A stretch of DNA of 43,628 nt from an uncultured Collinsella sp. (GCA_900545445.1 UQZH01000013.1:1-43628); one strand, 5' to 3'; counted from the first letter of the stretch, positions 24,254-33,270 are shown. The notes: generated by a model not told the origin, from the letters alone. Translations and numbers: made by a program.

Positions 24254-27200
24254 ATGGCGAACACCCAGAACTATATTAACCACCTGTTGCAGAACACTGG
24301 CATCACGCCGGCGTGCAGCGAAGAAGAGCGCTTGGCTGCCGAAGATATCGCTCAAATTTTCCGCAACCACGGCTTTGATCCCGAGGTGCAGGAGTTTAAT
24401 GCTCCCGCGCCGAGCAGGATGGCGTTTGCCGTTACGGGCATTCTGGCATTTGCCGGTGCCCTGCTTATGGGCATCGGTGGCGGTATCGGCTTAGTCGGCA
24501 CCCTGTTGGCCATTGTCGGAGCCGTGCTCTATGTGCTCGAGCGAACCGGGCGCCCCGTGATCTCGCGCCTGGGCAAGACGGGCGTGAGCCAAAACGTCAT
24601 CGCCTACCACAAGGCGTCGGGCCCGCTTGCCTCTCCGCGCAATCGCCCGGTTGTCGTCGTCGCGCACTATGACTCCCCGCGCGCCGAACTGCTCGCTCGC
24701 GAGCCCTATGCGCCGTATCGGGCGCTGATCGCCAAGTTGCTCCCGATTGCCACGATTGCTCCCGCGGCTATTGCCATCCTGCGCATCTTGCCGCTTCCCG
24801 GTGTGCTGAAGGTCTTGCTGTGGATTGTCGCGATTCTTGCCTCCCTCGTGGCGCTCGCCAATGCCGCCAATATCATTTCCAATCGTTTTGTCCTTCCCTA
24901 CACGTCCGGCTCGGTTTGCAACAAGTCCTCTGTTGCCGCCATGCTGGGTGTCATGGATAACGTCGCCCCCTATCAGGGTGAGAACGAGTTCCCTGACGAT
25001 ATTCCGTTTGACACGTATTTTGGCGAGCAGAAGCGTCGCGCCGAGGAGATGGCGCGCGCGGCAGCCGAGTACGCCGCGGCCCAGCAGCAAAACGATTACG
25101 GCAATACCATCGAGTACGAAGAGCCTGCCTATACCGAGGATGAGTATGGCCAGCCGGTCGCTCCCGAGGGTGAGCAGGGCGAGGCTTTTGATGAGCAAAT
25201 CGATGGATTCGAAGGTGCTTCTGCCGACGAGACCCTGATTGGCGTCATTGCACCCGAGTCCCAGGTCCAAGATATTCCGGCCGAGGAGCCCGTTGCAGAC
25301 GAGTCCGCTGCCGAGTCGGCAGAGGAGCCTACCGCGGCCGAGCAGGCCGAGCCCGAGCCCAAGCTTTATCGCAATGCCGCCGGCAACATCCGGTTTGGCT
25401 CGGATGCCATCCGTGCCCTGGGAATGCTTCCCGAGTCCTGTACGCTCGATTACGAAGAGGGCGAGGAGCCGACGTTCGAGCCCGCGCCCCAGCTCGATCC
25501 GGTCGTGGCTGCACAGCCCGATGAGGCCAATGCCGTCGAGACGGAAGCCGATGCGGAGACTGTTATCGATCCCGCAGCCGGTCTGGACGTCATGGCGCCT
25601 GCCCCGGCGCCCGAGGAGCTCGATAATACCGAGGACGACTACGATGCGTATCCGCAGCGTGTGTCCTACGAGAGCGACACCGATTTTTCTGCCGAGCTTC
25701 CGGTGACGACGCCCCATGCCGATATCGCTTCCGCGTTTTCTTCGATCGGTGCCAGCGCCTCCCATTTCTTTAAGGGGGCATTCGAAAAGGGCAAGAAACT
25801 CGTTGACGACTTTGAGGAAAAGCGCGTCGCTGCCCGCGAGGCAGCCGAGCGCGAGGCTGCAGCCCAGCAACAGGCGGCCGAGGCCGAGCGCGAGCGCGCG
25901 GCACAGGAATTTGAGCTAAACGACGCCGAGCAGCCGGTATCGCCGGTATCCGTTGATGTTGCCGACGCCACGACGTCTTTCGAGGCGCCGCAGCCTTCGC
26001 CTGCGGAAGTTGCCGGGGAGACGGCGACTTTCGAAACCCAACAGCCAGTCGACAGCACTGTGTCGTTTGATGCCACGATGACGTTTGAGAAGCAGGGCAC
26101 CGCTATCGCCGAGCCCCTTTCCGCTCCTGTCGAGGACGAGCCCGCTGCGCCCGATACGGTCGAGGATCAATCTGCGGCGGAACAGGTCGCTGCGGACAGC
26201 TCCGAGCAAGAGCCTGAGCCCGTGGCCCCCGAAGCTCCGCAGGCGGATGAGTCGAGGCCCTACTCTACGCAGATCTTCACCATGCCCGCGCCGAGTGATC
26301 CCGGCGCCACGGTTGCCAACGCTGCTCCGTCGCAGGCCGAGACGGTCGATGCTCTGATGGCTCAGATCTCGTCTCAGGCGTCGCCGCGCCCGAACATGAA
26401 CGTTCCCGACCCGGCATCCGCGCCGGCTCCCATGCCCTCTGCGTCTCCGCTAGCCTCGGTCCCCGATCCCTCGATGCCTTCGATGCAGCAGGCCAATGTC
26501 GCCTCGCGCACCTCGCTGTTCGACCTTCCCGACCCTTCGGCTCAGGTCAACGATCCCTTCGCGACGGCACAGGGTCCCGAGCCCATATCGGCTCCGGTTG
26601 TTCCTCCCATGCCGGCCACCTCGGATGTTCAGCCGCTTGAGACTATCTCGGCTCCTGCCGCTCCGGCCGCCAAGCCGCAAAAGCGCGGCTTGGGCGGTCT
26701 TTTCGGCCGCAAAAAGAAAAACGAGCAGGACAGCATGAGCGATTGGCTTGGTGTCGAGGATGATTACGACGCCAAGAAGTCTGGTCGCGGTATCGGCTCG
26801 TGGGATAACTTCGAGGATGACGACGACGGCTGGAAGGGCGGTGCCACGTCTTCCGATGGAGCTTCCGCCGAGGATATGCTCGCTGCCGTTGCCTCCATGG
26901 GCGATGACGAGCTGCTTGGCCACGACATCTGGTTTGTGGCTACAGGCGCTTCCGATTGCGACGGCGCCGGCATGAAGGCGTTCCTGGCCGCGCATCGCGA
27001 CAAGCTCCGCGGCGTGTTCTTTATCAACCTTGAGTCCATTGGTGCCGGTAGGCTTTCGGCCGTGACGGTCGAGGGCGAGCAGCAGCTGCTCAAGGGTGAC
27101 CGACGCATCATGAACTTGGTCAACAAGGTGTGCAAGTCGTTCCATGTCGATTGCGGTGCATTTGAGATGCCCTATGCCAAGACCGATGCCTATGCTGCTC

Positions 27201-27352
27201 TCGAGGCAAGCCGACGCGCCCTTACCATTGCCGGCGTCGACGGCCCACGTTTGGCATGCGCTCACACTGAGGACGATCTGCCGTACAACGTCAATCCGAC
27301 AAATATCGCTACGGTGTCCGAGGTCGTGACCGAGGTCATTCGTCGTTCGTAG
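24254..27352 (+). CDS. M28-peptidase-like membrane protein split by a long low-complexity insert
   Basis: A 1032-residue protein. Residues 1-235 resemble the first half of an M28 zinc aminopeptidase, with His138 and Asp140 (VVVAHYDSP) and two hydrophobic stretches (about 57-93 and 160-205). Residues 886-1032 resemble the second half (GHDIWFVATGASD, INLESIG, AHTEDDLPYNVNPTNI). The intervening stretch of about 640 residues is Glu/Ala/Pro-rich and looks disordered, with a charged coiled segment (511-552) and a basic patch (808-823). Usual M28 residues are missing: the bridging Asp is Cys222, and the GAEE pair is GASD (898-901). Activity is therefore doubtful. The ATG at 24254 follows GGAG; an upstream extension to 24104 has no ribosome-binding site. 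A small membrane protein gene follows. Confidence 0.75.
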   Translation: MANTQNYINHLLQNTGITPACSEEERLAAEDIAQIFRNHGFDPEVQEFNAPAPSRMAFAVTGILAFAGALLMGIGGGIGLVGTLLAIVGAVLYVLERTGRPVISRLGKTGVSQNVIAYHKASGPLASPRNRPVVVVAHYDSPRAELLAREPYAPYRALIAKLLPIATIAPAAIAILRILPLPGVLKVLLWIVAILASLVALANAANIISNRFVLPYTSGSVCNKSSVAAMLGVMDNVAPYQGENEFPDDIPFDTYFGEQKRRAEEMARAAAEYAAAQQQNDYGNTIEYEEPAYTEDEYGQPVAPEGEQGEAFDEQIDGFEGASADETLIGVIAPESQVQDIPAEEPVADESAAESAEEPTAAEQAEPEPKLYRNAAGNIRFGSDAIRALGMLPESCTLDYEEGEEPTFEPAPQLDPVVAAQPDEANAVETEADAETVIDPAAGLDVMAPAPAPEELDNTEDDYDAYPQRVSYESDTDFSAELPVTTPHADIASAFSSIGASASHFFKGAFEKGKKLVDDFEEKRVAAREAAEREAAAQQQAAEAERERAAQEFELNDAEQPVSPVSVDVADATTSFEAPQPSPAEVAGETATFETQQPVDSTVSFDATMTFEKQGTAIAEPLSAPVEDEPAAPDTVEDQSAAEQVAADSSEQEPEPVAPEAPQADESRPYSTQIFTMPAPSDPGATVANAAPSQAETVDALMAQISSQASPRPNMNVPDPASAPAPMPSASPLASVPDPSMPSMQQANVASRTSLFDLPDPSAQVNDPFATAQGPEPISAPVVPPMPATSDVQPLETISAPAAPAAKPQKRGLGGLFGRKKKNEQDSMSDWLGVEDDYDAKKSGRGIGSWDNFEDDDDGWKGGATSSDGASAEDMLAAVASMGDDELLGHDIWFVATGASDCDGAGMKAFLAAHRDKLRGVFFINLESIGAGRLSAVTVEGEQQLLKGDRRIMNLVNKVCKSFHVDCGAFEMPYAKTDAYAALEASRRALTIAGVDGPRLACAHTEDDLPYNVNPTNIATVSEVVTEVIRRS

Positions 27353-27373
27353 GTTGACCTATAAGGAGTCTGC

Positions 27374-27592
27374 GTGTTTTCGTACATCAAGCGCCACTGG
27401 CCCGTCTATCTCATCTTGGCCCTGATCGCCATTGTCCTTGGTTTCGGGGCCGCGTATATCGTGGGCGTTAAAGGCTCAACGCCTGAGTCCACGATTAGCG
27501 AAGAAGTGGAGCACGAGCAGAGTTTGGGAGCCGATGGCATCTCCGAGTCCGATCAAGCGCTCATCGACGGTGGGTCTGCATCTGGGGAATAG
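27374..27592 (+). CDS. small single-pass membrane protein
   Basis: A 72-residue protein with one membrane helix (about 11-31, YLILALIAIVLGFGAAYIVGV) after a short basic N-terminus. An acidic tail rich in Ser and Glu follows. The GTG start at 27374 follows AAGGAG, 21 bp after the M28-like gene, so they are likely cotranscribed. I do not recognise a family. Confidence 0.7.
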   Translation: MFSYIKRHWPVYLILALIAIVLGFGAAYIVGVKGSTPESTISEEVEHEQSLGADGISESDQALIDGGSASGE

Positions 27593-27613
27593 CCATTTCG
27601 CCACGAACGAATA

Positions 27614-27648
27614 AGAGGCGAGCCGGGAGACGGGCTCGCCTCTTTTTT
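27614..27648 (+). terminator. terminator after M28-like operon
   Basis: An 11-bp stem AGAGGCGAGCC/GGCTCGCCTCT is followed by six T. It lies between convergent genes and may also help stop the minus-strand adhesin transcript (TTATT on that side). Confidence 0.9.
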
Positions 27649-27654
27649 ATTGCG

Positions 27655-30600
27655 TCAGCGACGTTTTGACGCCAGCTTTAGATGGGCAAACCAGATTGCC
27701 GCGGCGCCGGAGGTCACGAAGGCGGTGAGGCAGGCGGCAATGGGAAGGGAGCCCGTTGCCGGTAAATCTTGCGGCATGGCGCATCGCTGGATGACGCGAT
27801 CCTCGTCATGTGATTCAAGGTTGCTACCGCCGCCATTGCGACAGAGGTCAACGCGAGCGCTGTTGGCGAGTGCGGTCTGAGGCGTGTAAGACGACGCGGC
27901 CTGCATATGGATGACGGCACCGTGAATATCCGAGTCAAGGACGGCGCTCACATCATCAAGGTCGTCATGCTCGTCTTTGAGGTCCTCGCGGGTCCAAGAT
28001 TCTGCAGCGCCTCTTGTCGTGAAGTCGGCCGATACGGCCCCGTACTCAAGACGAATGCCCGTGACGGCGGTATCGTCCAAAAGAGCGAGCTCTTTTGCCT
28101 CGAGGGTGACCGACTCCGTTGTTGGGATATCGGCTTTCCAAAGACGCCAATCGCCGTAATCGACCATGCGCAAATCGTCACCTAGGAGCTTTTTGACCTC
28201 GTCCGTTTTGAGCCAGGGGTTGTCATGCCCGGCGCTGAGCGTTGCATTGGTCTGTTCGCCCGTATCGATACTTCCCACTGGAGACGTTCGATACCACACG
28301 TTGCAAAGACCGTCGATGTCCCCGGTCGCGACAGGGGTTTCGATGGCGATGAGTTTGGCAGTGCCTTCCTTGGCGCATTCGAGATCGTCAGTGATGGTGA
28401 ATTCATCAACCCAGGTATTCGACTCATTTTTAGCATCGAGCGTATAAGAGAAGGAGCCGTCCGCATCGGATTGTGCCACGGCTCGGTTTTTGCCATCGCC
28501 GTTGGCGACGAGACCCTTACCGATAGGGCGGGCGATCTCTTGCCGCTTGTCGACTCTGCCCTCGATCTCGATGGGTGCGTCCTTCATGGTTACCGTCTGC
28601 ACTTCTCCTGTGGCCTTAATTTCAAACGTCATGTCTTCGGCAAGGTCGTAAGTGCGCGGGGGCATCACTTCGCACAGGGTGTAGGTGCCGGGCAAAAGAT
28701 GCTCGATGCGATGCGGTTTGTCAGAGGAGGTCCAAGCGTCAATTTCGGTTCCGTCGGCACCGTGGAGGGAGAGCCGGGCGCCTTCCACTTCTTGTTTGCC
28801 GGTCAAATCTACTTTGGAGATGTCGATTTTGGTGTAGTCGTTAGAAACATCGAGGTGCGCATTGATCACGGGTGTTTCCTGACCGGCATACGACAGCTCG
28901 ACGGTGTGGACGCTTTGGTCGAGCAGGTAACCTTCGGGTGCCTGCACCTCGATTACCTCATAGGTGGCGGTTCCGCACCCCAGTGAAAGATGAGTCGCGC
29001 ACGCAAATCCCCGCTCGTCGGTCGTGATGGATGTGACGGTTTCGCCGTCCAGGGCAGCAATGCTGCCGTCGGGGCGCACGATATCGCCCGCGGCACGGAT
29101 ATCAAAAACAGCACCGGCAAGGGCGCGCCCACCTACGGCATCGTTCTTGACGATCTCGATGCTTCCTGTTGCCGCGTCGTCGTAAAACGAGGCGACCGCG
29201 ACGGGCGTTAAGTTCATGTCGGCGGGAATCGTTATCTCCAGATCTTCACCAACAAGATACGGTTCCTTGGCGGAAGTCTCTCGTATGTAATACGTGCCCG
29301 GGTTAAGCGATTCGGGTAGGGTGACGGTGCCGGTTTCATCGGTCGTAAAGGTATTCATAACGGTATGGGCGGGATGCCAGGATGTTTGCGAGATGGGCTC
29401 ACGGTCGCCGTTGAGCAGCTGAAAGGTGAACCCAGCGCGTGGTACGGCGTTGCCGGTCTGAGCATCGCGCTTCACGATTTGAAGATGTGTCGACAGGGCG
29501 TGGTTGTCTACGATGTACTGAAGCTCTGCGCCGTCCGTGATCTGCTCTGCCGTGATAGTCCATTCCCCTGCCTGCTTAAAGCCGTCGGGCACAGTGTCGA
29601 CAACCTCACGAATGGTGTAGCCGGCACGGTCATACGGTATGGTTCCGCTGACGCCATCGGGGCGCTCTCCTGCGCCAAACCATGCTCCGGCCTGGTCTTT
29701 GGTCGATGCGAAGCCGTAGATATTGGTGGTCAGCGTTCCAACAACCTGCTGCGAAGTGTTGCTTGCCACTTCAAAGACCACGCCTTCCGCCGGCTGCTCT
29801 ACACCAGATTCGTCACTATTACCGCAGTCCTTGAACTTTGAAATCTCGAGGTCAAAAGCGATGGGGATGTTGGGGATGCGACGCTCGAGTTCAACGACGC
29901 CCGCGTCTCCGAGCTGGTCGGCACCGATGGTATAGCTCCAGGTTTCATTGGAGGGCAGATAACCCTCGGGAGCTCTCGACTCATAGATGCTAAAGGTGCC
30001 CAGGGGGATGTCGGTAAGTGTTGCCCGGCCGTCCTCATCCGTCGTGAGGGTGTGCGTCCAGCCCGGGGTAGACTGTGAGACGCAGGTGAACTCAGCGCCG
30101 GCAAGTGACGCGCTGACTTGAGGGCCTGCCCCTGTCGCGGCATCGACCTTTGCGATGCGCAGGGTAATGGTACCGGGCTGCTCATCGATGACGACATTCC
30201 CGCCGTCATTGCCGGTGGAAAAGGCGATGTGGTCACTCCTGGGGATATAACCCGCCGGAGCTTTGGTTTCGACCAGGTAATATGCCGCGTTGGGCAAAAG
30301 TGTCGCCTGCGCACGACCGCTGCTGTCCATCTGGATGCTGCCGACACGCTTGTCGCCGACGCTCTCATAGATGTCGAACCTCGCTCCGTCGAGCCTGTAG
30401 GTATCGTTTTCGCTCGTGATGGCGGCGTTGGCTGACTGTTTTTGGAAGGATACGGAGACGGCCGGGAGCACGTAGAGCATGTCTTGACGTTTACTGCCGC
30501 CCGACACAGCTCCCAAATAGCGCCGCGCGCGATGCGGTGCGGCTTTAATGCTTCCCGACTTGGCGCCGTCGTGGAGCCAGCGCGCTGCGGCAACGACCTC

Positions 30601-31086
30601 ATTGTCGCCGGAAAAATTTCCCCTCTCTGTGACGCCCCGGGCGGTTGTATATGAGAATGATCCGTCGGTATGGGTGGTGCCGTTGAGCATCCAGACGGCA
30701 AGTTGGGTTGCGGCACGTGCTCGATCGGGGGATAGGTTATGCCCGCCAAAGGATGTGGCGGTGGGGTAGCCATGACAGATGATGGCCGCGAATTCGTCTT
30801 CGAGCCATACCCAGCCCTGATTGTAGGTGAGCCAGGGTCCGCCCGGTGTGCTAGGGCCAAAGCGCTCCTGGTTCATGCAGTAGGCAATCGAAGAATCCTG
30901 TGCCTCGTATTTGCCAACTTCAAAAGGACCGCATTCATTGCTGATAGTGCGGAATCCGAGCGATTCATAACCGTCGACGGCGAGCGCGGCATCCGGTGTC
31001 ATGCAGCCTAAAAGTAAAAAGAGGACTAGGAGCAGCGATCCTGCTGTGATTGCGCTGTGGACAGAGTGCGTGGGTGCGTTGGACAT
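27655..31086 (-). CDS. thioester-domain, Cna-B-repeat, LPXTG-anchored surface protein
   Basis: A 1143-residue surface protein. A signal peptide (hydrophobic 12-27, probable cleavage after ALA at 36) precedes a thioester domain with Cys70 (SIAYCMNQ) and Gln128 (TQLAVWMLNG, the TQxA motif). Family knowledge says this pair forms an internal thioester that can bond covalently to host proteins. About six SpaA/Cna-B type repeats follow, each with a K-containing first strand (for example EISKF, IVKRD, EIVKND, ISKVD) and an ending E (YxxxExxAPxGY), consistent with isopeptide-stabilised pilin-like domains. The C-terminus has LPATG (1108-1112), a hydrophobic span and a basic tail for sortase anchoring. 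The ATG at 31086 follows AAGGAG. No sortase gene lies in the window. Confidence 0.9.
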   Translation of the reverse strand: MSNAPTHSVHSAITAGSLLLVLFLLLGCMTPDAALAVDGYESLGFRTISNECGPFEVGKYEAQDSSIAYCMNQERFGPSTPGGPWLTYNQGWVWLEDEFAAIICHGYPTATSFGGHNLSPDRARAATQLAVWMLNGTTHTDGSFSYTTARGVTERGNFSGDNEVVAAARWLHDGAKSGSIKAAPHRARRYLGAVSGGSKRQDMLYVLPAVSVSFQKQSANAAITSENDTYRLDGARFDIYESVGDKRVGSIQMDSSGRAQATLLPNAAYYLVETKAPAGYIPRSDHIAFSTGNDGGNVVIDEQPGTITLRIAKVDAATGAGPQVSASLAGAEFTCVSQSTPGWTHTLTTDEDGRATLTDIPLGTFSIYESRAPEGYLPSNETWSYTIGADQLGDAGVVELERRIPNIPIAFDLEISKFKDCGNSDESGVEQPAEGVVFEVASNTSQQVVGTLTTNIYGFASTKDQAGAWFGAGERPDGVSGTIPYDRAGYTIREVVDTVPDGFKQAGEWTITAEQITDGAELQYIVDNHALSTHLQIVKRDAQTGNAVPRAGFTFQLLNGDREPISQTSWHPAHTVMNTFTTDETGTVTLPESLNPGTYYIRETSAKEPYLVGEDLEITIPADMNLTPVAVASFYDDAATGSIEIVKNDAVGGRALAGAVFDIRAAGDIVRPDGSIAALDGETVTSITTDERGFACATHLSLGCGTATYEVIEVQAPEGYLLDQSVHTVELSYAGQETPVINAHLDVSNDYTKIDISKVDLTGKQEVEGARLSLHGADGTEIDAWTSSDKPHRIEHLLPGTYTLCEVMPPRTYDLAEDMTFEIKATGEVQTVTMKDAPIEIEGRVDKRQEIARPIGKGLVANGDGKNRAVAQSDADGSFSYTLDAKNESNTWVDEFTITDDLECAKEGTAKLIAIETPVATGDIDGLCNVWYRTSPVGSIDTGEQTNATLSAGHDNPWLKTDEVKKLLGDDLRMVDYGDWRLWKADIPTTESVTLEAKELALLDDTAVTGIRLEYGAVSADFTTRGAAESWTREDLKDEHDDLDDVSAVLDSDIHGAVIHMQAASSYTPQTALANSARVDLCRNGGGSNLESHDEDRVIQRCAMPQDLPATGSLPIAACLTAFVTSGAAAIWFAHLKLASKRR

Positions 31087-31340
31087 GGCTGCTCCTTATC
31101 CCTCGTGCGCCGCACGGGGAGGCCGCGGCGCTTGGGATGAGGCTACCCCCGAGGTTCATGCGGGTAAGTACCGGAGCCTGACCAAAAGCTTGCCCGATAT
31201 CTGACAAATGGCGCCTACGAAAGACAATGGAATAAATCTGCAGGTAGACAATGGTAAATAAAAGAGCCTACAGGTCCTCATCTACACAATTGGCCTATTT
31301 TTAGGAGGATTCTCCATAGCTAAAACAAGTATCGTCACCC
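31087..31340. other. intergenic region upstream of the surface protein gene
   Basis: About 250 bp without a gene. Seen here are an approximate direct repeat (GACAATGGAATAAA at about 31223 and GACAATGGTAAATAAA at about 31248) and an AT-rich patch CCTATTTTTAGG. The repeat could be regulatory for the divergent surface-protein gene, but I cannot place a convincing promoter. Confidence 0.4.
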
Positions 31341-31370
31341 TTGTATCGAACAAGACAACCGCGTTATACT
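31341..31370 (+). promoter_or_regulatory. promoter of tRNA-Gly
   Basis: TTGTAT (31341-31346) and TATACT (31365-31370) are separated by 18 bp. The -10 ends 13 bp before the tRNA 5' end. Confidence 0.7.
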
Positions 31371-31383
31371 ATCCCCCACATAT

Positions 31384-31458
31384 GCGGGCATCGCCAAGTG
31401 GTAAGGCATCAGCTTCCCAAGCTGACACTCGCGGGTTCGAGTCCCGTTGCCCGCTCCA
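31384..31458 (+). tRNA. tRNA-Gly(CCC)
   Basis: A 75-nt cloverleaf with acceptor GCGGGCA/TGCCCGC, anticodon loop TTCCCAA (anticodon CCC), T-loop GTTCGAG and an encoded CCA. A second copy of its last 18 bases occurs 192 bp downstream. Confidence 0.96.
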
Positions 31459-31469
31459 GTTAAAAGCAC

Positions 31470-31502
31470 AAGCACGGCACCATTACGGTGCCGTGCTTTT
31501 TT
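31470..31502 (+). terminator. terminator after tRNA-Gly
   Basis: A 12-bp stem AAGCACGGCACC/GGTGCCGTGCTT with loop ATTAC is followed by a T run. Confidence 0.92.
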
Positions 31503-31511
31503 CAATAAAGT

Positions 31512-31790
31512 GCCGGGACTCGAACCCGCCAGGGTGCGAGCGTAAAGCAAACGCGAAGCGTCTGTAGCGAGCAGGCGAAGGCGCCGGCAGGCGCCTAAAG
31601 CCGGTGCGTATTTGCGAAGCAAATACGCGGACGTCCCGTTGCCCGCTCCATCGAGCACGGGAGAGATGGGGACGGCCGATTCAACAAAGTCCCCCTCGGC
31701 TTCGTGAGGCTGAGGGACTCGCCCGCAGCCGGTGCGGATTTGCGAAGCAAATACGCGGACGTCCCCATGGCCGCTCTTGCGGCAAAATGT
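31512..31790. repeat. tRNA-Gly tail-associated repeat module
   Basis: The module begins with an inverted copy of the tRNA-Gly T-arm (31514-31529, reverse complement of 31431-31446). It continues with GC-rich imperfect palindromes and ends with an 18-bp direct copy of the tRNA 3' end (31633-31650, identical to 31441-31458). A 39-bp unit at 31599-31637 recurs at 31727-31765 with one difference. Each copy contains the hairpin ATTTGC-GAA-GCAAAT followed by GCGGACGTCCC. A second, decayed tRNA-tail-like end follows the second unit. No protein is supported. Confidence 0.8.
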
Positions 31791-31880
31791 TAGGTTAATG
31801 CCTGCTGCCCATACTTGCACCTGCGCACGGTACAATGGTTGAGTTACGACCAACGTGCCAATAACCAAAAAGGAGCCGCT

Positions 31881-33227
31881 ATGATCGATCGCTATACCCG
31901 CCCGGAGATGGGACATATCTTCTCCCTCGAGAACAAGTACGCCATTTGGCAGGAGATCGAGGTCTTGGCCTGTGAGGCCCAGGCGGAGCTCGGCAAGATC
32001 GGCATTTCTAAAGACGAAGCCCAGTGGATCCGCGACCATGCCAACTTTGAGAAGGCAAAGGTCGATGAGATCGAGGAAGTCACGCGCCACGACGTCATCG
32101 CCTTCCTGACCAACATGAAGGAGTACATCGACGCCGATGTTCCGGAGGGCGACCCCAAGCCCAGCCGCTGGGTTCACTACGGCATGACCAGCTCCGATCT
32201 GGGCGATACGGCTCTGTGCTACCAGCTCACCCAGGCATGTGACCTGATTATCGAGGACGTCAAGAGGCTCGGCGAGATCTGCAAGCGCCGCGCCTTCGAG
32301 GAGCGCAACACGCTCTGCGCCGGCCGTACTCATGGCATTCACGCCGAGCCGATGACCTTCGGCATGAAGTTTGGCTCTTGGGCTTGGGAGCTCAAGCGCG
32401 ATCTGGACCGTCTTGAGGATGCCCGCAAGAACGTTGCCTTCGGTGCCATCTCGGGCGCTGTCGGCACGTACAGCTCCATCGAGCCGTTTGTCGAGGAGTA
32501 TGTCTGTGAGCACCTGGGTCTGGTTCACGACCCGCTGTCCACGCAGGTCATCAGCCGCGACCATCACGCCTACCTCGCCGGCGTCCTTGCCACCACGGCA
32601 GCCACCTGCGAGCGCATCGCTACCGAGGTTCGCAATCTGCAGAAGACCGATACACTCGAGGCCGAGGAGCCGTTCCGCAAGGGTCAAAAGGGCAGCTCCG
32701 CCATGCCGCACAAGCGCAACCCGATCACCATGGAGAAGGTCTGCGGCCTGTCGCGCGTCGTGAAGTCCAACGCCCAGGTCGCCTTCGACAACGTCGCCCT
32801 GTGGCACGAGCGCGATATTTCTCACTCCTCTGCCGAGCGTGTCGCCCAGGCCGATAGTTTCATCGCGCTTGACCACATGTTCCAGTGCCTCATCCGCGTT
32901 ATCGACGGCTTGCAGCTGTATCCGGCTCGCATGATGGCCAACCTCAACAAGACCCGCGGCCTTATCTTCTCCTCCAAGGTGCTGTTGGCCCTCGTCGACA
33001 CTGGCATCACCCGCGAGGACGCCTACGCTATCGTGCAGGAAAACGCCATGGCCACCTGGCACGAAGTGCAGGATTGTGTCTCCGGTCCCACCTTTAAGGA
33101 GCGTCTCGAGGCCGATCCGCGCTGCACCGTCAGCCAGGAGAAGCTCGACGAGATCTTTGATCCGTGGGACTTCCTCACCCGCATCGACACGGTCTTCGAT
33201 CGCCTGGAGCAGGTGAGCTTCGAGTAG
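31881..33227 (+). CDS. purB: adenylosuccinate lyase
   Basis: A 448-residue enzyme of purine synthesis that cleaves SAICAR and adenylosuccinate, releasing fumarate. The fumarase-family signature GSSAMPHKRNP is present, with the catalytic His region AGRTHGIHAEPMTFG and HYGMTSSDLGDT near residue 90. The ATG at 31881 follows AAAAAGGAG. The frame stays open upstream to 31815 without a ribosome-binding site. purC, for the preceding pathway step, lies 7 kb downstream. Confidence 0.97.
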   Translation: MIDRYTRPEMGHIFSLENKYAIWQEIEVLACEAQAELGKIGISKDEAQWIRDHANFEKAKVDEIEEVTRHDVIAFLTNMKEYIDADVPEGDPKPSRWVHYGMTSSDLGDTALCYQLTQACDLIIEDVKRLGEICKRRAFEERNTLCAGRTHGIHAEPMTFGMKFGSWAWELKRDLDRLEDARKNVAFGAISGAVGTYSSIEPFVEEYVCEHLGLVHDPLSTQVISRDHHAYLAGVLATTAATCERIATEVRNLQKTDTLEAEEPFRKGQKGSSAMPHKRNPITMEKVCGLSRVVKSNAQVAFDNVALWHERDISHSSAERVAQADSFIALDHMFQCLIRVIDGLQLYPARMMANLNKTRGLIFSSKVLLALVDTGITREDAYAIVQENAMATWHEVQDCVSGPTFKERLEADPRCTVSQEKLDEIFDPWDFLTRIDTVFDRLEQVSFE

Positions 33228-33270
33228 GGTTAACCTAATTCGGCCGTTTGCGGATGCATTCCAACCTTTG

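Noticed and set aside
24491..25870. 459-codon open frame antisense to the M28-like gene
   Set aside because: Gly/Leu/Arg-rich shadow. The plus-strand frame has a proper start, membrane segments and M28 motifs.
31441..31650. att sites of a conventional integrated island at tRNA-Gly
   Set aside because: The repeats are only 192 bp apart with no integrase or cargo. At most it is a remnant or a mini-element, so it is reported as a repeat module.
31801..31880. Purine riboswitch upstream of purB
   Set aside because: The leader is short, with no conserved three-way junction and no terminator before the ribosome-binding site.
31335..33062. 575-codon open frame antisense to purB
   Set aside because: It runs through the tRNA-Gly gene and antisense to purB, so it is a shadow.
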